From contig NW_022098021.1 of NCBI RefSeq assembly GCF_002288925.2, positions 28,671,316 to 28,735,315 on the forward strand: 64,000 nucleotides of DNA. Reading direction: 5' to 3'. The notes below the pieces were generated by a model that did not search any database, was not told where the DNA came from, and saw only the letters and a program-made list of their open reading frames with translations. Position numbers and translations under genes: made by a program. How positions within the stretch are numbered: the stretch's first letter is position 1; each line of letters starts with the position of its first letter. The DNA is from Delphinapterus leucas (Eukaryota; Chordata; Mammalia; Artiodactyla; Monodontidae). Positions 45,842 through 58,645 of the stretch are shown one piece after another.

Positions 45842-46062
45842 ACTGATATTTATTAAGCACCCTTGCTATGCCCAGCATACTGTATAGTTTATCTCATTCA
45901 ATTTTGAACAGAAGCTCAATGAGATAAATGTTATTATTACTCCTATATAACAAATGGGGAATCAAACATTTCTAGTTTTATTAACTTGGTTTCACACCCA
46001 GTTAAAAAAGAAAAAGGGTGTGCAGATTCACAGTCAGATTTTATTCCAAATGTCATGTTCTT
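45842..46062 (-). mobile_element. MIR ancient SINE, antisense
   Basis: 'tttattaagcacccttgcta' followed by 'tgagataaatgttattatta' and a 3' 'cagattcacagtcag' run in the order of an inverted MIR element. It is diverged, as expected for this mammal-wide family. Confidence 0.75.
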
Positions 46063-46074
46063 AACTAAATAGCC

Positions 46075-46195
46075 GGTTACATTTTTAGTTCCTCAAAGGA
46101 GGAATTGTGCTTTTAAAATCTGTATGCTCAGTGCCTATAATTTCATCTGGCACACCGTATGTGAATTTATGCTTGTTTAATGACTACATAAATGT
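46075..46195 (+). mobile_element. L2-like 3' end fragment
   Basis: 'cctcaaaggaggaattgtgc' then 'ctcagtgcctataatttcat' and 'ggcacaccgtatgtgaattt' follow the order of an L2-type 3' end. Low similarity. Confidence 0.45.
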
Positions 46196-47244
46196 GGATG
46201 TATCTTCTACCTTGGAAGCCTCAAACTTCCCCTTTTGAACTATTCTCAGCATGAAGCTTCCTAAGGAGTAAAGCAATTTCCTTCTAACTTACTTATAAAC
46301 CCATAGAAAGACAGCACAGCTGGTATTTTCCCTTAAAATAATACTAGATTCATTTGTTCCTTCTTTCCAAACTATGAATAGAGAGACTTCTACAAGGGGC
46401 TAGTACTGCTTTGGCCTTTAAAACCAAAGAAAAATCTGACTGAGGAGTTTATATTCTAGTAGAATGAAGGAGACAAATAATAAACAGTGAACATAGTATA
46501 GAGATAATTTACCTACTGTATTAGAAAACAAGTGAATTGGGAAAAAAAAACACACAAACAAACACGGACAGCATTAGGGGAACCAGGCATGCAGAAGGTT
46601 AAAGAAGAGAAGGAAAGTGGTGATATACAAATAGGCTGTACCACATGAACATGTCTCAGTAATTGCCATGAAAGAGTCAATTCTTATAAAAATATGTGAA
46701 TTTTCTTAACTTTTATTTTTAAAAGTCCTTTTAATTGTCCCACTTTAGTTTATATTTGAATTTTAACTTATTTTATTATATTGATGCAAGCATAATAACA
46801 TGTCATGAAAGTCTTATGAACTGGAAAATAATTATCATGAACTTAGATTGTAGTACACATAAAAATAGGAATTCCACCTAACATTTACATAGTAGTGACT
46901 GAGATTTGAACTGTTTAAGTAAACTCAGTTTAAATGTTATGACAATGGAGATAAAAAAATGAAAATGTGAATTTTAAACATTTTTTAATGTTGGATTCCT
47001 ACTGACCTAATAGAAAGGAAAAAGCATTAATTTTATTTGCATCAAAAAAAGTAAAGTAGGTATTTTATTGTCTCGTTCTGCAGGACTATATACTGATTTA
47101 AGGAAAGGATTAATATTTTCATTTATTTGGGGAATATAGAAACATCACATCATTCATTTATTAAAGAAAACACATTTGGTCCAGGAAAACACAAATTGAT
47201 TTAATTTAAAAATCTGGTTATAGCGTCACCAGGTGGCCGTGCAT
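46196..47244. other. Unclassified DNA
   Basis: The part at 46430-46620 ('gagtttatattctagtagaa', 'acaaataataaacagtgaac') hints at another ancient repeat. The remainder is unrecognised. Confidence 0.4.
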
Positions 47245-47461
47245 TGTAACAAAATAGCTTCGACAGAGGAGGTCAACGGAAGGCCCACACAAGTAATCTC
47301 GGTTCCACGAAAGCAAGCAAAGAATTACAAACTACCACGTTAAGCTTAAGCAAAAAGCAAAGTTTATTTAAGCATAAGTACACTCTCAGAGACGGAGAGA
47401 AAGAGAGAGAGAGCGAAGTGAAGCAAGACCAAAGCAAAGTTTATCAAAGCAAAGGTACACT

Positions 47462-47498
<37 letters not shown>

Positions 47499-47963
47499 GG
47501 CTCTTGCTGTGAATTGAAAGCAGCATTCCTATACAGGCTTAAGGGCGCTTTTAAGGAGCATTTTGCAGGGAGGCGGGGGTGACAGGGGATCATTATTTGA
47601 TTGACGGTCCCAAGCTATGTAACAAGTTTACTGCTGCGCATGTTCTCACCCTTGACTTGCTAAGAAACACCCACTCAGGGGGGCAAGACCACATGTAGAT
47701 TTTATTATAATTATTGTATAATGAGTTTGGTTTTACTATAGGTTATATGCCTGTCTGGTCTGGGCATGCGCAGCCCAGGGAAGTCTCCTCGTGTTACTGT
47801 GCCCCTCTTTATCAGGATAAGCTGCCCACCACATGACCATAGTTTCACCCATTCTGGATGGGGTTCAGGGAGAGTCCCCAGATGGCTGGGTGTGACTTGA
47901 TTTCTTCTTCTTGTCTTTCTCGCCATTGTCACCTCCTTGCTACTAATGTCTAACTACCTAACA
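47245..47963 (-). mobile_element. Well-preserved ERV1-like LTR, antisense
   Basis: On the minus strand it runs from 'tgttaggtagttagacatta' (right) to 'gaagctattttgttaca' (left), an ideal TG...CA LTR of about 719 bp. An AATAAA lies at 47364-47369 in the minus sense, and many CpG sites survive near 47250-47340 and 47560-47640. The poly(A) region contains a 77-bp tandem duplication with (GA)n expansions. No viral genes adjoin it, and no matching short target duplication was found, so the exact ends or solo status are uncertain. Confidence 0.75.
47354..47510. repeat. 77-bp tandem duplication with (GA)n expansion in the LTR
   Basis: 'aaagcaaagtttat' occurs at 47354 and 47431, each followed by 'acactctcagaga' and a purine dinucleotide run (47397-47414 and 47462-47494). 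Length probably varies between individuals because of the GA tracts. Confidence 0.85.
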
Positions 47964-50411
47964 AATAGGAATGTTCTTTTGTTATTTTCTCAAAGGATAG
48001 TAACTGAGAGAGCTCCTTAGTGGTTTATGGTTTAGAAGCTGTTGAGAACAAATTTGTAATTAGCACATAATGATTTTATAAATACAGGTGCAATCACAAT
48101 GTTTGAGATGATTGAAAATATAGCTCTCTTAAATATTTACATCTTGTCTGGCAAACTGATTTACTTCATTTAGTTAAATCACAGAAAAACTAAGGAAACT
48201 TCAGTCTGATGCTGATGTGACTTCTGAGTTAGTGAAAGTTAAATTAATTCTTCTTTTGTGATTTATTACCACGGTCATCATTTTAAACCTACCTGCCAAG
48301 TTGTTTTTATTTTTAATGACTTTCATATTTGAATATGTGCTCAATATCTAGCCTACCATCACATAAGAAAATTCATGTTAGAATTACAGTTCATATAATT
48401 TGGTATCTCTTCACAATTCTAACCATGCCCTCATTATAAAGAGCTCTTAATCAAATTTGTAAGGAATATCTGAATGAGGAAATTTATACTTTAAAATCCC
48501 TATATTTTTCAAAAATAAATATGAATAAGAATAGCATTAAATTTGGGAACTCTGAATTCAAAGGTCATCTCCATCATTTACTCATGACTTTTTCAACTCA
48601 TTGAGCTTCATTTTCTTGACCTAGAAAAGAGCAAAATAATACCTAACTCACAAGGGTGTCCTGAGAATTAAATAGGCAATGTAGCTGAAATTTGCTTTGT
48701 AAATTTCTAGGTGTATTATGATCGAATGGAACTATTATTTTCCCAACCATGAAGCAGAGTTTTTTGTTTGTTTGTTTGTTTGTTTCCTCAAAAAACCTAG
48801 CTCCTGGCATATAGGTGGCATGTTATAAATTTTTTTAAAATGTTGAATAAAAGTCCTCTGGCAGAATAAATTTTAAATGAAGCTCTTCGATAAATGTTTA
48901 TCACACACACACATAGTTTTTATTTTTTTTTTAACAATCCATGCATGACAGTACTCTAAGTATAAGATCTAAATGGAAAACCAGCATTTAACCTTAAAGA
49001 TTAAAGGGAAAAAAAATTGAAAAAAAATAAAAGTTTACTACAGAGGAGTTGATCCATTCTGTCAAAATGTCAGATATCCCTTACTCTTTGCTTCCTTAAA
49101 GCTTGCTTCCAGGCATCTCCATCTCTTCCTCATTTTCCTTCTCTCTTTTTGTCCCAGACAACTTGTTGGCTGCGTTGCTCAATTACTGGACAAATGAAAC
49201 TTCCTGTCCTCTGCTCATCTACTTTTTAACAGCACTAACAGATGCTATCATTAAGACCCTCTGTGGTAAATCATGAACTAAGTATATTCTTTGCCCTTCT
49301 TGTTTTTCATTCTTCTTTAAAAAGATAAGCCATCTGTTTTAACCCTCTTAAAATTGCAAGTTTCTTTATAACATCAATCTTGCATTTATCTTAATAACAA
49401 ATAGATATTTAAACCCCAAGTTAGGAAGTTTAATTTGCATAGAGCTATTTGTTGGTACTGAAATAAATTAAATTTGAGCATCATAGGCTATATCTCATTT
49501 TCTGGTCATAATATCATATTTTAATCATATAACTATAAACAATAATGATCATGCTTACCAAATTTTACCATATGTAATTTTAGCAAAACTACCCTCTAAA
49601 AATATACTGTGGAATGATTCTGAAAACACTAAATAAATATTATGTTTATGAAAACTTCAGGCATAATAACATTACATGGGCAATTGGAAATACTAATTAT
49701 CTTTATATTCACATATACAAAATATCAGTGCTAGTCTATTAGAACTAAAATATCAAGCTGAACTAAAATATAGGAACATGGAACTTAAATATACATAGTA
49801 GATTATTTTAAAAAAGGAAAACCTCATTAATTCAGAATTTTTGATATGCATTAACACTTGTATTTTGTACTCTTTTAATGCCATTAATATACAAAAATAA
49901 CTTTAAAAGAAAAGACCGTATTATTCCTTCACATTAATGCTGTGGGTCCGGAAAACAATAGTACTTTTTCTATGAAAATGAGCTAAGAGCTTTGAGGGCT
50001 GGGTATAGAAAGAAGAGAAATTACCAACTGTTCCTATACTTTTTATTACTGTAACCAACCATGAAATAGCTCCAACAAAATGAGAAACTTGAATATATTT
50101 CTTTCAGCAGTAATAAAAACAATTTTACTCATATTATCCACTCTTACGATGGTAAAAAATCTCAGTTCCCCTCTGCCTCTCCTTTCACTGCCTTCTCTCT
50201 GTCACTTCTTCCTTTTCTTTTGAAACTCTAAATCTGAGCGGGCCCCAGGGTTTCTTTACACCCTAGGACTGACCCAGGGCTATGGCAGTTCCTAGGCTTT
50301 TGGCTTTAAGCATACTAATAATTCAAAAAATTTTATCCCCAGGCACTGTTTCTCTGCTTCCAAAACCCACTCGTTTTGCTCTTGTATACCTTCATAAAAT
50401 ATAACTTTACT
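47964..50411. other. Mostly unclassified DNA
   Basis: Contains a MIR (48546-48720), a (TTTG)n run (48762-48783), an ACAC run near 48903 and A-rich runs near 49005-49030. The rest is unrecognised. The parts at 49050-49270 and 50170-50290 are less AT-rich. Confidence 0.45.
48546..48720 (+). mobile_element. MIR ancient SINE, sense
   Basis: Order of landmarks: 'gaattcaaaggtcatctcca', 'catttactcatgactttttc', 'cattttcttgacctagaaaa', 'ataatacctaactcacaagg' and 'gagaattaaata'. They match the MIR core and downstream region. Confidence 0.75.
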
Positions 50412-50608
50412 GAGGCTTCGCCCGTGGCGCAGTGGTTGAGAGTCTGCCTGCCGATGCAGAGAACACGGGTTCGTGCCCCGGTCCAGGAAGATCCCACATG
50501 CCGCGGAGCGGCTAGGCCCATGAGCCATGGCCGCTGAGCTTGCGCGTCCGGAGCCTGTGCTCCGCAACGGGAGAGGCCGCAACAGTGAGAGGCCCACGTA
50601 CAAAAAAA
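50412..50608 (+). mobile_element. CHR-2 SINE with TA-rich tail
   Basis: Full-length sense copy, CpG-rich, with little decay ('gcggagcggctaggccc', 'ttgcgcgtccggagcctg'). The short A-tail has become a (TA)n microsatellite (50609-50632). No clear target duplication was found. Confidence 0.93.
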
Positions 50609-50632
50609 ATATATATATATATATATATATAT
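50609..50632. repeat. (TA)n microsatellite at the SINE tail
   Basis: About eleven TA units directly after the A-tail. Confidence 0.95.
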
Positions 50633-50844
50633 GTATTTACAATTTTCATGTTATTTTGTTTTAATATTCTTCAGAGCTATTATCACCTGATATATTACAC
50701 ATTTCTATGTTGGTTTGCCCATCTCCACTATAGCCCTGAGTCTAGAAGGGAGTTTAATGCTCATTTCTAGAATGAATGGAAAATGAGAAAAAGAATGAAT
50801 GAGTGCTGATTACACAGAAGTCAATAAAATACAGTACTATATCA

Positions 50845-50960
50845 TTTTTCTATGCCACTGTAACAAATTACCACAAATTTAGAAGCTTAAAGATGACTTT
50901 TTCCTTTTTGATTTTGGATCTTGTATAGCAGTTCTATAGGATAGAACTGATTCTCATCTT
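50845..50960 (-). mobile_element. MLT1-like LTR fragment, antisense
   Basis: 'ccactgtaacaaattaccac' at 50857-50876 is the antisense 3' end of an MLT1/MST-type LTR. The similarity fades after about 110 bp. Confidence 0.6.
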
Positions 50961-51014
50961 CCAACTCTTTTTTTTTTCACTTTTAATGTCTCTTGTGACC
51001 ATATTGGACACACT

Positions 51015-51440
51015 TGATGCCAAAAACTCAGCCTCTGTGCACCGTGTCGAATCAAATCTTAGAGACAGAGTTTTGGGTGAAGTAGAAAAAAATAGTTTTA
51101 TTGCTTTGTCAGGCTAAGGGGAGGATGTGGTGAGGAGTTTTATAGCAATAGTTCTAGAGCAGGGGTGCCAATAAGATTAGGGTGTGTACAGTGCCAGCTC
51201 TCCTTTAATCTGGTCCCAAGAAATCTCTTGATGAGTTTCTCTGGTTCCTTTAATCTGGCCTCCAGTGGTCTTCTCTGGAATGAAGAATGATCACTCCATT
51301 TGTTGGAACTCAGGAAAGATCTCAGAGGTTGAACAGAAAGTTTTCCTGCCCAGGAGTCCCACAATGCTCTGCTCAGTTTCACAACTGGATAATAAGGAAT
51401 GATCACCCTATTTGCAAACTTAATTCCATCTACAGCTTTC
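51015..51440 (-). mobile_element. ERV LTR, antisense
   Basis: In antisense it contains 'ctataaaactcctcaccaca' (TATA-like), 'gacaaagcaataaaactat' (poly(A) signal) and then 'cacccaaaactctgtctct' and 'cagaggctgagtttttggca', the R/U5 layout of an ERV LTR. The U3 boundary is uncertain. A 100-codon antisense frame over it (51140-51442) is not a viral protein that I can recognise. Confidence 0.65.
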
Positions 51441-53583
51441 ATTCTCCTTTACTGTGAAACCTAGAATAGTCACATATTCTGGGATTAGAATGTGGACATT
51501 TTTCAGAGAGACATTTCTGCTTACCACAAATATCCAAGAACCTGATCCCAATAGGGCATATAAAATTTAGTGAATAAGAGAGTTGGATTTTAAGCAAAAT
51601 TTGGGGGTAAGTTGTTCTCACTAATAGGAAAATAGTACAAGTCAGATTATTACTTAATGCAAGATCTCAAAATAAATACCGGACTAGAATTATATGGAAA
51701 AAGGGGAAAAATGGAAAAATCATTCAAGGGTATATTTACAATACTTGGAGTTTAACAGACTATTCAAAACATAAAAATTAGTGGATGAATCATAAAGAGA
51801 AACTTATAGAATGCATAAAATAGAAATTTAAGCAACCACAAGTATATACATAATTAAAAGGCACAATCACAAATGGGAAATATAGCTTTAGACAAGATGT
51901 TGAAAACTTTAATTTATAAAGAATTCTTGAAGTTTACAGGAAAAATACTAAGAGGAGAAAACATGTACCGAAAAGTAAGTTATAGAAAAATAAATTTAAA
52001 ACAAAATTAAATGAAGACGTTTATCATCAAGGCAATAAATTTATTTATTTTTTAAATCTGACTTCTTTATGGCCTTTAAATTATCAACAGTTTAAATATG
52101 ACAATACTACATACTCATTAGTACAACAAAACCCAGGAATTTAATGTGGAATTTTTAGTAGAATTTCATGAAATATAAAAACATTATCAAACAAGGTTTT
52201 TCAAACCAGCTGTATTTTTTTTATACCACGTGGTAAATTGTTATCATTATGGTAATTATGGTTGCCATAAAGTTCTAACAAATATCTCAGATGGTGCAGG
52301 GGTGAGGATGGTTTTGGATTAGTATTTATGCTTTTCTCTAATCTGGGAATTGCTCTCAGAAAAGAATCATAAAATTCATTACTATGATAATTCTTAGAAC
52401 TGTAAGAACAAGAAGTAACTGAAAGGAAGATGGAAAGAGAAGGAGTGTGGAGACAGGAGGTATTACCAGGAGCCCTGGGCTCTGGGGCTACTTTGGGATG
52501 CTTTCTCCAGCTGCAGTATCAAAGCAGCCAGCTTACAGAGAATGATAGGCTTATGTTACTTCCTGCTAAATACCAAAATAAATAAACAAATAGAATTAAT
52601 TTTAAATAACAAAAAGATCTAAAATGCATGTAAATGTCATCATTGAATCCAGAATAATGTCTCCTAAAATTTTTAAGCTTCTTTTGTACTTAAAAATAAA
52701 TTAAACTGACTTTCCTCACTTTCATCAAATGTGTTTCAAAGTCTACATATTCTGCTATAGTATTTGGGGTTTTATTGGCCAAAAACCCAATAAACCTCAT
52801 TTAAATCCAATTTTATCTCTATAAAAATAATATCATGTTGAGAAAAAAATATAATTTTCCCTAATTTGAATTCATTGTAGAAACTTCATAAAATGTAAAT
52901 GATTATGGAAAAGAAAGACTTTTTCATTCAAGTGAGACATGACCTGAAAATATTGTTAATAAATGTCAATTACCTTAATAATATCTGTCCAGTTCCTCTT
53001 GCTTGCTTCCTTCCTTCTCTGTCTAGTACAATTTATTCTAATTATGAAATCTACATTTCCAGGATCACATTTTTTCTGTGGCACCTGTGAAGAACTGAAA
53101 TTCATTTTGAGAGCTAAGAATGCCTAGTAGTCATAGACAGATTTAGATAACAAGTTGGGTATTTTGTCATTTTCCATGTTATTTATTATTTTGCCTTTAT
53201 CTTCCTTAGTAAAATAAAGTGCATTGCTTGAAGTTTTTTCAACCACAATGAGAATGGATAAAGATTTCTAAATAGTATGTTCCATAGTAATTATGTTAGA
53301 AGAGATTTGGGGGGGTTATTTATTTATTTGGGGGAATTATTGCTGTTATTTTATGTTTGTTGAGCAAAACATGAGATGAAAATGGCAAGAACCAGAAACA
53401 AATTGAATTTTTGGACTTTAAGAGGTACACCCAGTCAAAGTAGTTATAGTTAGGAAACTTCTGAATTCATCCAAGCATAATTAGTTGTCTATGATATGCC
53501 TATATGTGATACATATCTGTCGATATATTTTATACATATATTACCTAATAACTTCTTAGTAATTAGGTAGATAAGTATTTATG
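51441..53583. other. Unclassified AT-rich DNA
   Basis: 2.1 kb without recognised genes or repeats. The part at 52440-52560 is briefly GC-richer. Confidence 0.5.
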
Positions 53584-54076
53584 ATGCAGAAAAGGAAAAT
53601 TTCCTATTCCCCCTTCCTTTCTTTCTGGTTCTTATGACTGGCTGAATAATTAATATGACACGAAACAAATTAACAGAGGAAAGACGTATTTACTTCCTTA
53701 TGTATGGGAAACCAACATAATTGAGTGGTTCCAAGACAGAATGTAAAATGAAGTATATATGCCAGCTTCTTCTAAGAAATAGAATAGGGGCCTGGGATTT
53801 CCAAGGACAGGAGGGTCATTCATAGAATGATAAAAAGAAGTGAAGATGTTTGGTAGGTATATGTTTGCCCTGCCATACAGGTGGGGCCATTTAGTTAAAA
53901 TTTATCTCTGGCAGTAATTATTTTTCTGGGAAAAATGTCTTCTTTAAATTCTTCCAGGTATTTAAGGGAGGGGCAATAGTTTCTCTTGAGCCTCTGGGGT
54001 CTCCATTGCCTTTAGCTTAAAATAATTTACATGCCAAAGTGGTACATCTTGGGGAGACCTGTTCTGAACCCCTACA
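53584..54076 (-). mobile_element. ERV LTR, antisense, distantly like family A
   Basis: In antisense it runs from 'tgtaggggttcagaacaggt' to 'gaaattttccttttctgca'. The 5' block ('accactttggcatgtaaatt') and the 3' block ('cagccagtcataagaacc') occupy the same positions as related blocks in the family A LTRs. It may be a sister family. Confidence 0.6.
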
Positions 54077-55654
54077 ATATTTGCTACTAACTTACTTTTA
54101 TTCCATCTTTACACTAGAATATGTGGATTAGTACTAAACTAACTGAACACTTCAATCTTTCACTTTTCTGGGCCTTTCTAAGATGCAAAATTATGAATGA
54201 GACCAAGAGAAATTCAGAGAGTACTAGGTATGTGAAAGAGGCAAGTGTCCTTAGAGAGGAATGTCCCACAGTCCAGGGCAGTTCTGTTTGTACCTCTGGC
54301 ACAAGTGACTTGCCTTTGTATTTGTAACCAAGAAAGATGTCAGTGAACTTCTATTTTTTCTTACAAATGCAAAATAATTCTTCGGTTTTATTTCCTTTTT
54401 ATTCCAAAAGGAAACTTTGTTTTTTCTTTCATATTACACATATCTACGAAAGCAACTTTTAAAGAAAAGCTACTGATGAGTATTTTCATATAATGTTTTT
54501 TGTCTGAAAGTGCTTTATAGATAGTAGAGATAATGATCAGATAGGTGGATTTGTGCACACTCCCTGGGTGACTGTTCCCTGATGTTTGGAGTGCTATGAC
54601 ACTCCTAACCAATTCATCCTGAGGTAGTTGACTTATGAACCAGCATCTTTCCCCTCATTTGCCTTCTACTCTGCAGGCTTATCACCCCCACCCAAGAGGG
54701 CTAAAATAATCATTATTACTCATCACACTGACTATGTCACACATGCCCTTAAACTGGCTTGTATTCTCCCTTCAAATCAGATTTGAATTTGTCACCAGGA
54801 AGGCTAGGACATCCCCAGTGATTGTTTCTGCCTATCTCATCTTTCCCCATGAGTTTCTCAAAGAATGAAAGAATGTTTTACAGTTACTAGCAGACTTGTT
54901 CTCCAAATTATTTTATAATCTTTGTTATTTTCAGGGAATTGCATTCACTCTTCAAAGAAGAGATAATAATACTGTTCATTCTTTGTCTTAATATAACATT
55001 TATTAAAATATTTTTCTCCAAAATACTTAGTATAATAGTCTCTTTATGTGATGAACATGGTTTAACATATTGTTCTCAGAGGGCACACACAGGTACCCTA
55101 CCCATAGGCCAAGAGATGCCTTTTCTTTGAAAAGCCAAATTCACTCTGTGCTACTACAGATAATCTTTTTGGGTCATTTAGGAGCAGTTAAATGTCAACT
55201 TTCCTAAAAAAAAAAAAGCTTCAGTTATGCAAAGGTCAAGTTACCTCTGCATTTAGACAGAATAAATAAAACATTGTACCCATTAAGTTTACACTGCTGA
55301 AACATTCAGCCTCTGAAAACATTCAGTTAAGGAAAGGAAAAGGTACAGAAGACCCTAATGAAATAATAACTATTTATTAAGGATTTCTTTCACTAAAGTA
55401 TAAAGTATATAAAGGTGAATGCTATAGATAAAGATGAGATAAATATTATAAATTATTTACAGTGATACAGCTGTAAGTACACAAATATAGTAAAACAATG
55501 GCATACATATGCATATAGACATAGGTGTATATTGAAAGGGTGAATAAGTTAGAATTACACAGGGATATTTTAGAGGTATAAAGAAAAAGGGGAATAATAA
55601 AGAGCAAAAAGGAGAGGAAAAGAACAACAACAAAATGTGTGTGTTAAACTAAAC
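54077..55654. other. Unclassified DNA
   Basis: No recognised element. The part at 54600-54850 is less AT-rich. Short overlapping frames at 54114-54327 show no domains. Confidence 0.45.
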
Positions 55655-55995
55655 TTTGTAGAGGAAGAAAAAAATATTTTTTCTCTATTTTCCTAAGTTC
55701 TATGCTGGAACCTCCCTTATTCAAAGATTAATAAGAAGAAAAAGCAGAAGTTGATTAACATGTGTACCTCCTGTATGCATGGGAGATACCCAGAAAAACT
55801 GAGTAAAACCCCCTGAAAGGGCCCAAACCACCACCTTAAATACCATCTTCAGCTAAAGATGAAAGAAAGATGTTGGAGACCAGTTAAGGGAAGGTATATC
55901 AGGAAAAGGACAGTGAACAGAGGTAAGGCAGGTATACAGATTTAGGGCTGAGCCTTCTCTGTTGATGAGTTTCTTATGATTTAGAGTCATCCTAT
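55655..55995 (-). mobile_element. ERV LTR family A, antisense, partial
   Basis: In antisense it carries the same blocks as 43837-44370 and 58646-59193. Examples on the plus strand are 'gggagatacccagaaaaact' and 'taccatcttcagctaaag'. The U3 5' part is missing or replaced by the following LTR-like sequence. Confidence 0.65.
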
Positions 55996-56044
55996 TACCA
56001 AACTGGTCAACCAGATCCCCACCAGGGTCCTAGTCTGACCAGAC

Positions 56045-56640
56045 ACCTACTGTCTTAAATAGGGAGGTTCTTTTTACAATTGGATTCATGCAGCCAATAA
56101 TGAAACCAATGCTGAGACAGGAACAGCAGAAGCTTTATTCAATGGCCAAGAATGGAGAAGCTGGAACCTAGTTGGTAAATCAACTGCTCCAACCAATTTG
56201 GGTGGAAACACCAAATATATAGGAGAGTCGAAGTAAAATGAAGGGCTTTGAAAAGAGTGGGAGGAATATTCATGAGTTATCTGAGAAGAGGGGTGTGGTT
56301 TGCACCTGGAACTGATGGAGCTTTTCTTTTCAGTCCTTGTATGGGCTTTTCTGGTTGTTGCCATAGCAATCGTCAACTGTCATGGTGCTGGTGTGTGTGT
56401 CATTTAGCTAATGTATTACAATGAGTTTGTAATGAGGCTCATGGTGTACTGGAAGCCAAATCTTCTGCCATCTTAGGCCTAGTTGTTTTTAATCAGTTCT
56501 TGTTTTTTTTCTCTTTGCATCTTCTTCCTGAAACTTAGATAAGAGTAGTTGGTTTCTATTTGAGGAAGGGACAGGGGTATGGTTGTGGGGCCTTGGTACA
56601 GTGAGGAAGACACCCTTACAAATGGAAATTTTCCTTACAA
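56045..56640 (-). mobile_element. LTR-like sequence, antisense, unresolved
   Basis: 'agaagctttattcaatggcc' gives an antisense AATAAA, and 'tgttgccatagcaatcgtca' and 'aatgaggctcatggtgtact' are wordings I associate with old ERV LTRs. One or two elements may be present. Boundaries and family are not established. Confidence 0.45.
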
Positions 56641-56877
56641 AAGGATAAGTTCTACTTTTTTCCAGATTCTCCTGTGTCTATAGTTTTACAAAAATTATCA
56701 GCTCAAAATAATCCTTATGCCAATACATACCAATCCTTATTTTGTGGTGACATGTTCTTCTATCTTTCAACCTTAAAATTTTATACATAAAAAAATACGG
56801 GCGAAAAGTGATGAGACTTGGTACAATCATGTCTAGGTAAAGGCCAGCAGGAGTACATTTCTGCAGCACACTGAATG

Positions 56878-57254
56878 TGTTAAAAACAAAACAACACGAC
56901 CAAAATGGAGTCACTTATGTTAAACCTCATGCCACCAAACTAAGACTTAATTATAGTTTCAACTTCTCCCAGTAATGAGAATGAATCAGAAATCACCTGG
57001 CCAGCATTAGTGAGGTCATCTGCCTGATAGACCCCTGCCTTCCCCTAAAGGAAAGTGAGTTTGCCACAACCAATTCACTTTTTGCTAGTATAGCTTTCTT
57101 TTCCGGCTCCCTTCTGCCTATAGAAGTCTTTCAGTTTGTCCAGCTCCTTGGTGCTCTTTCTGTCTGCTAGATGGGATGCTGCCTGATTCATGACTTGTTG
57201 AATAAAACCAGTAAGATCTTTGAATTTTAGTCAATTGAATTTTGTTTTTTAACA
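56878..57254 (+). mobile_element. Solo ERV LTR, sense
   Basis: Runs from 'tgttaaaaacaaaacaacac' to 'gaattttgttttttaaca' (TG...CA). It has a TATA-like 'ctatagaagtctttcagttt' and an AATAAA in 'gttgaataaaaccagtaaga' (near 57200). These form the expected U3-R-U5 order for a 377-bp LTR. No viral genes adjoin it. Confidence 0.65.
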
Positions 57255-57344
57255 AGTGTAGTGCAAGAGCAGCAATCCTGAAAGCCATCTGCTAGAGCTG
57301 GAATCATGACTGACTCCACTTAAAGCATACAAGATTTGCTAATA

Positions 57345-57460
57345 TAATTTTCAGTCAGTTACTTAACCCCTTTATGCTTCCTTTTCCTCATAGAATGGGC
57401 ATTAGAGCAGCACTCTTCTTACACGGGAATGTAAGGAGAATTAAAGCTGTGAGATGCTGA
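57345..57460 (+). mobile_element. MIR fragment, sense
   Basis: 'gtcagttacttaacccctt' followed by 'ttcctcatagaatgggcatt' and 'ggagaattaaagctgtgaga' matches the MIR order. Confidence 0.65.
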
Positions 57461-58645
57461 GTGTTTCTGGCCTTGGGGGTACACCCTCAATACTGTCTGC
57501 ATTAGTTCTCTGGACACCTGAGTCCCAATCTACTCTTTATACCCCTTTAAGGAATACAGCTTCTCTATGTAGTTATATACTTTTTTCATCTGTAACCCTG
57601 CAGAGGATCAAAGTACTGAACTGAACAAAAATCACTAAAGGTTTGATTTAACATTAAGTAATATTAATCTTAAAATATGAAAAATAAACTCTTTTGAAAT
57701 GACATTAAGAAAAATTACTATTTTCAATGAAATAAAATTTACATTAACAGTAAATCATATTTATGTGTTGCTAATTTTATGTTATTATATCCCAAGTTGA
57801 TAGTTTTCAAGTTTAATTTTTTTTATATTTTTCGGTGTTTGTTGGCAAAGGCTTAAAATGGTCAGAATCAGCATGAACTACTATCATATAGAGTGATAAT
57901 CTGGGTTCAAACCTTCCTAAGTGTTTCTTTCCCCTTCTCTCTCTTTGCCAGCATATTTTAAGATGAATAATACTTTCTCTAAGGCACTATTTCTACATCT
58001 AAAGTCTAATAGACCTTTCTATTTCCTTTGTACTCTTTGTTAAAAGCCTTTATAATGGAGAGTACCTTTCTTTGTGTCCAGCATTTTCTCTTATTTGAAG
58101 AGAAGGCTGCCTGCAGGCATTCCCTTTGAGTTTTAGGAGGTTGCTATAACCTTCTTTGTGATTAGATTACCAGCAATCTGCTTCTTTCTTGCATAATGCG
58201 TTTCTAAAACACTAATGAAAGAAAAATGAACCTAACAATGACTTTTCCTAGGTTGAGCTGGGGTGACGGGTGGATCTTTGTTCTGTTCTCAGAAAGAGAA
58301 CAAAGAAAATATCTCACTTTTACTTCAGTATTATTTTGGAGTATTGTATGTGGTTTTACTTTATTTTAGTTTTTTTTTCTTTTACTCTAGGAAGTGCAGT
58401 GGACTAGTTTAAAAGGAATGCCAAATTAAAGCTAGAAGATTGTCAAAGTTGTTAAAGTTAATCTTTGATGGAATTTTTTTAGTTTGTGGATTTTCTCTAA
58501 TATTTGTATCATCACTGCTTAGTCTTTTAAAATTTTTTTCTACTACTTGGTAAGAGTTAAAAAATGCAATAAAATACACAAATAATTTCATGGTACATAA
58601 TTGTTCTACCAAAAATGTCAAAACCTAAGTGTCACTGGTTTGTGG
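57461..58645. other. Unclassified DNA
   Basis: 1.2 kb with no recognised element. T-rich patches occur near 57810-57835 and 58368-58385. Confidence 0.5.
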
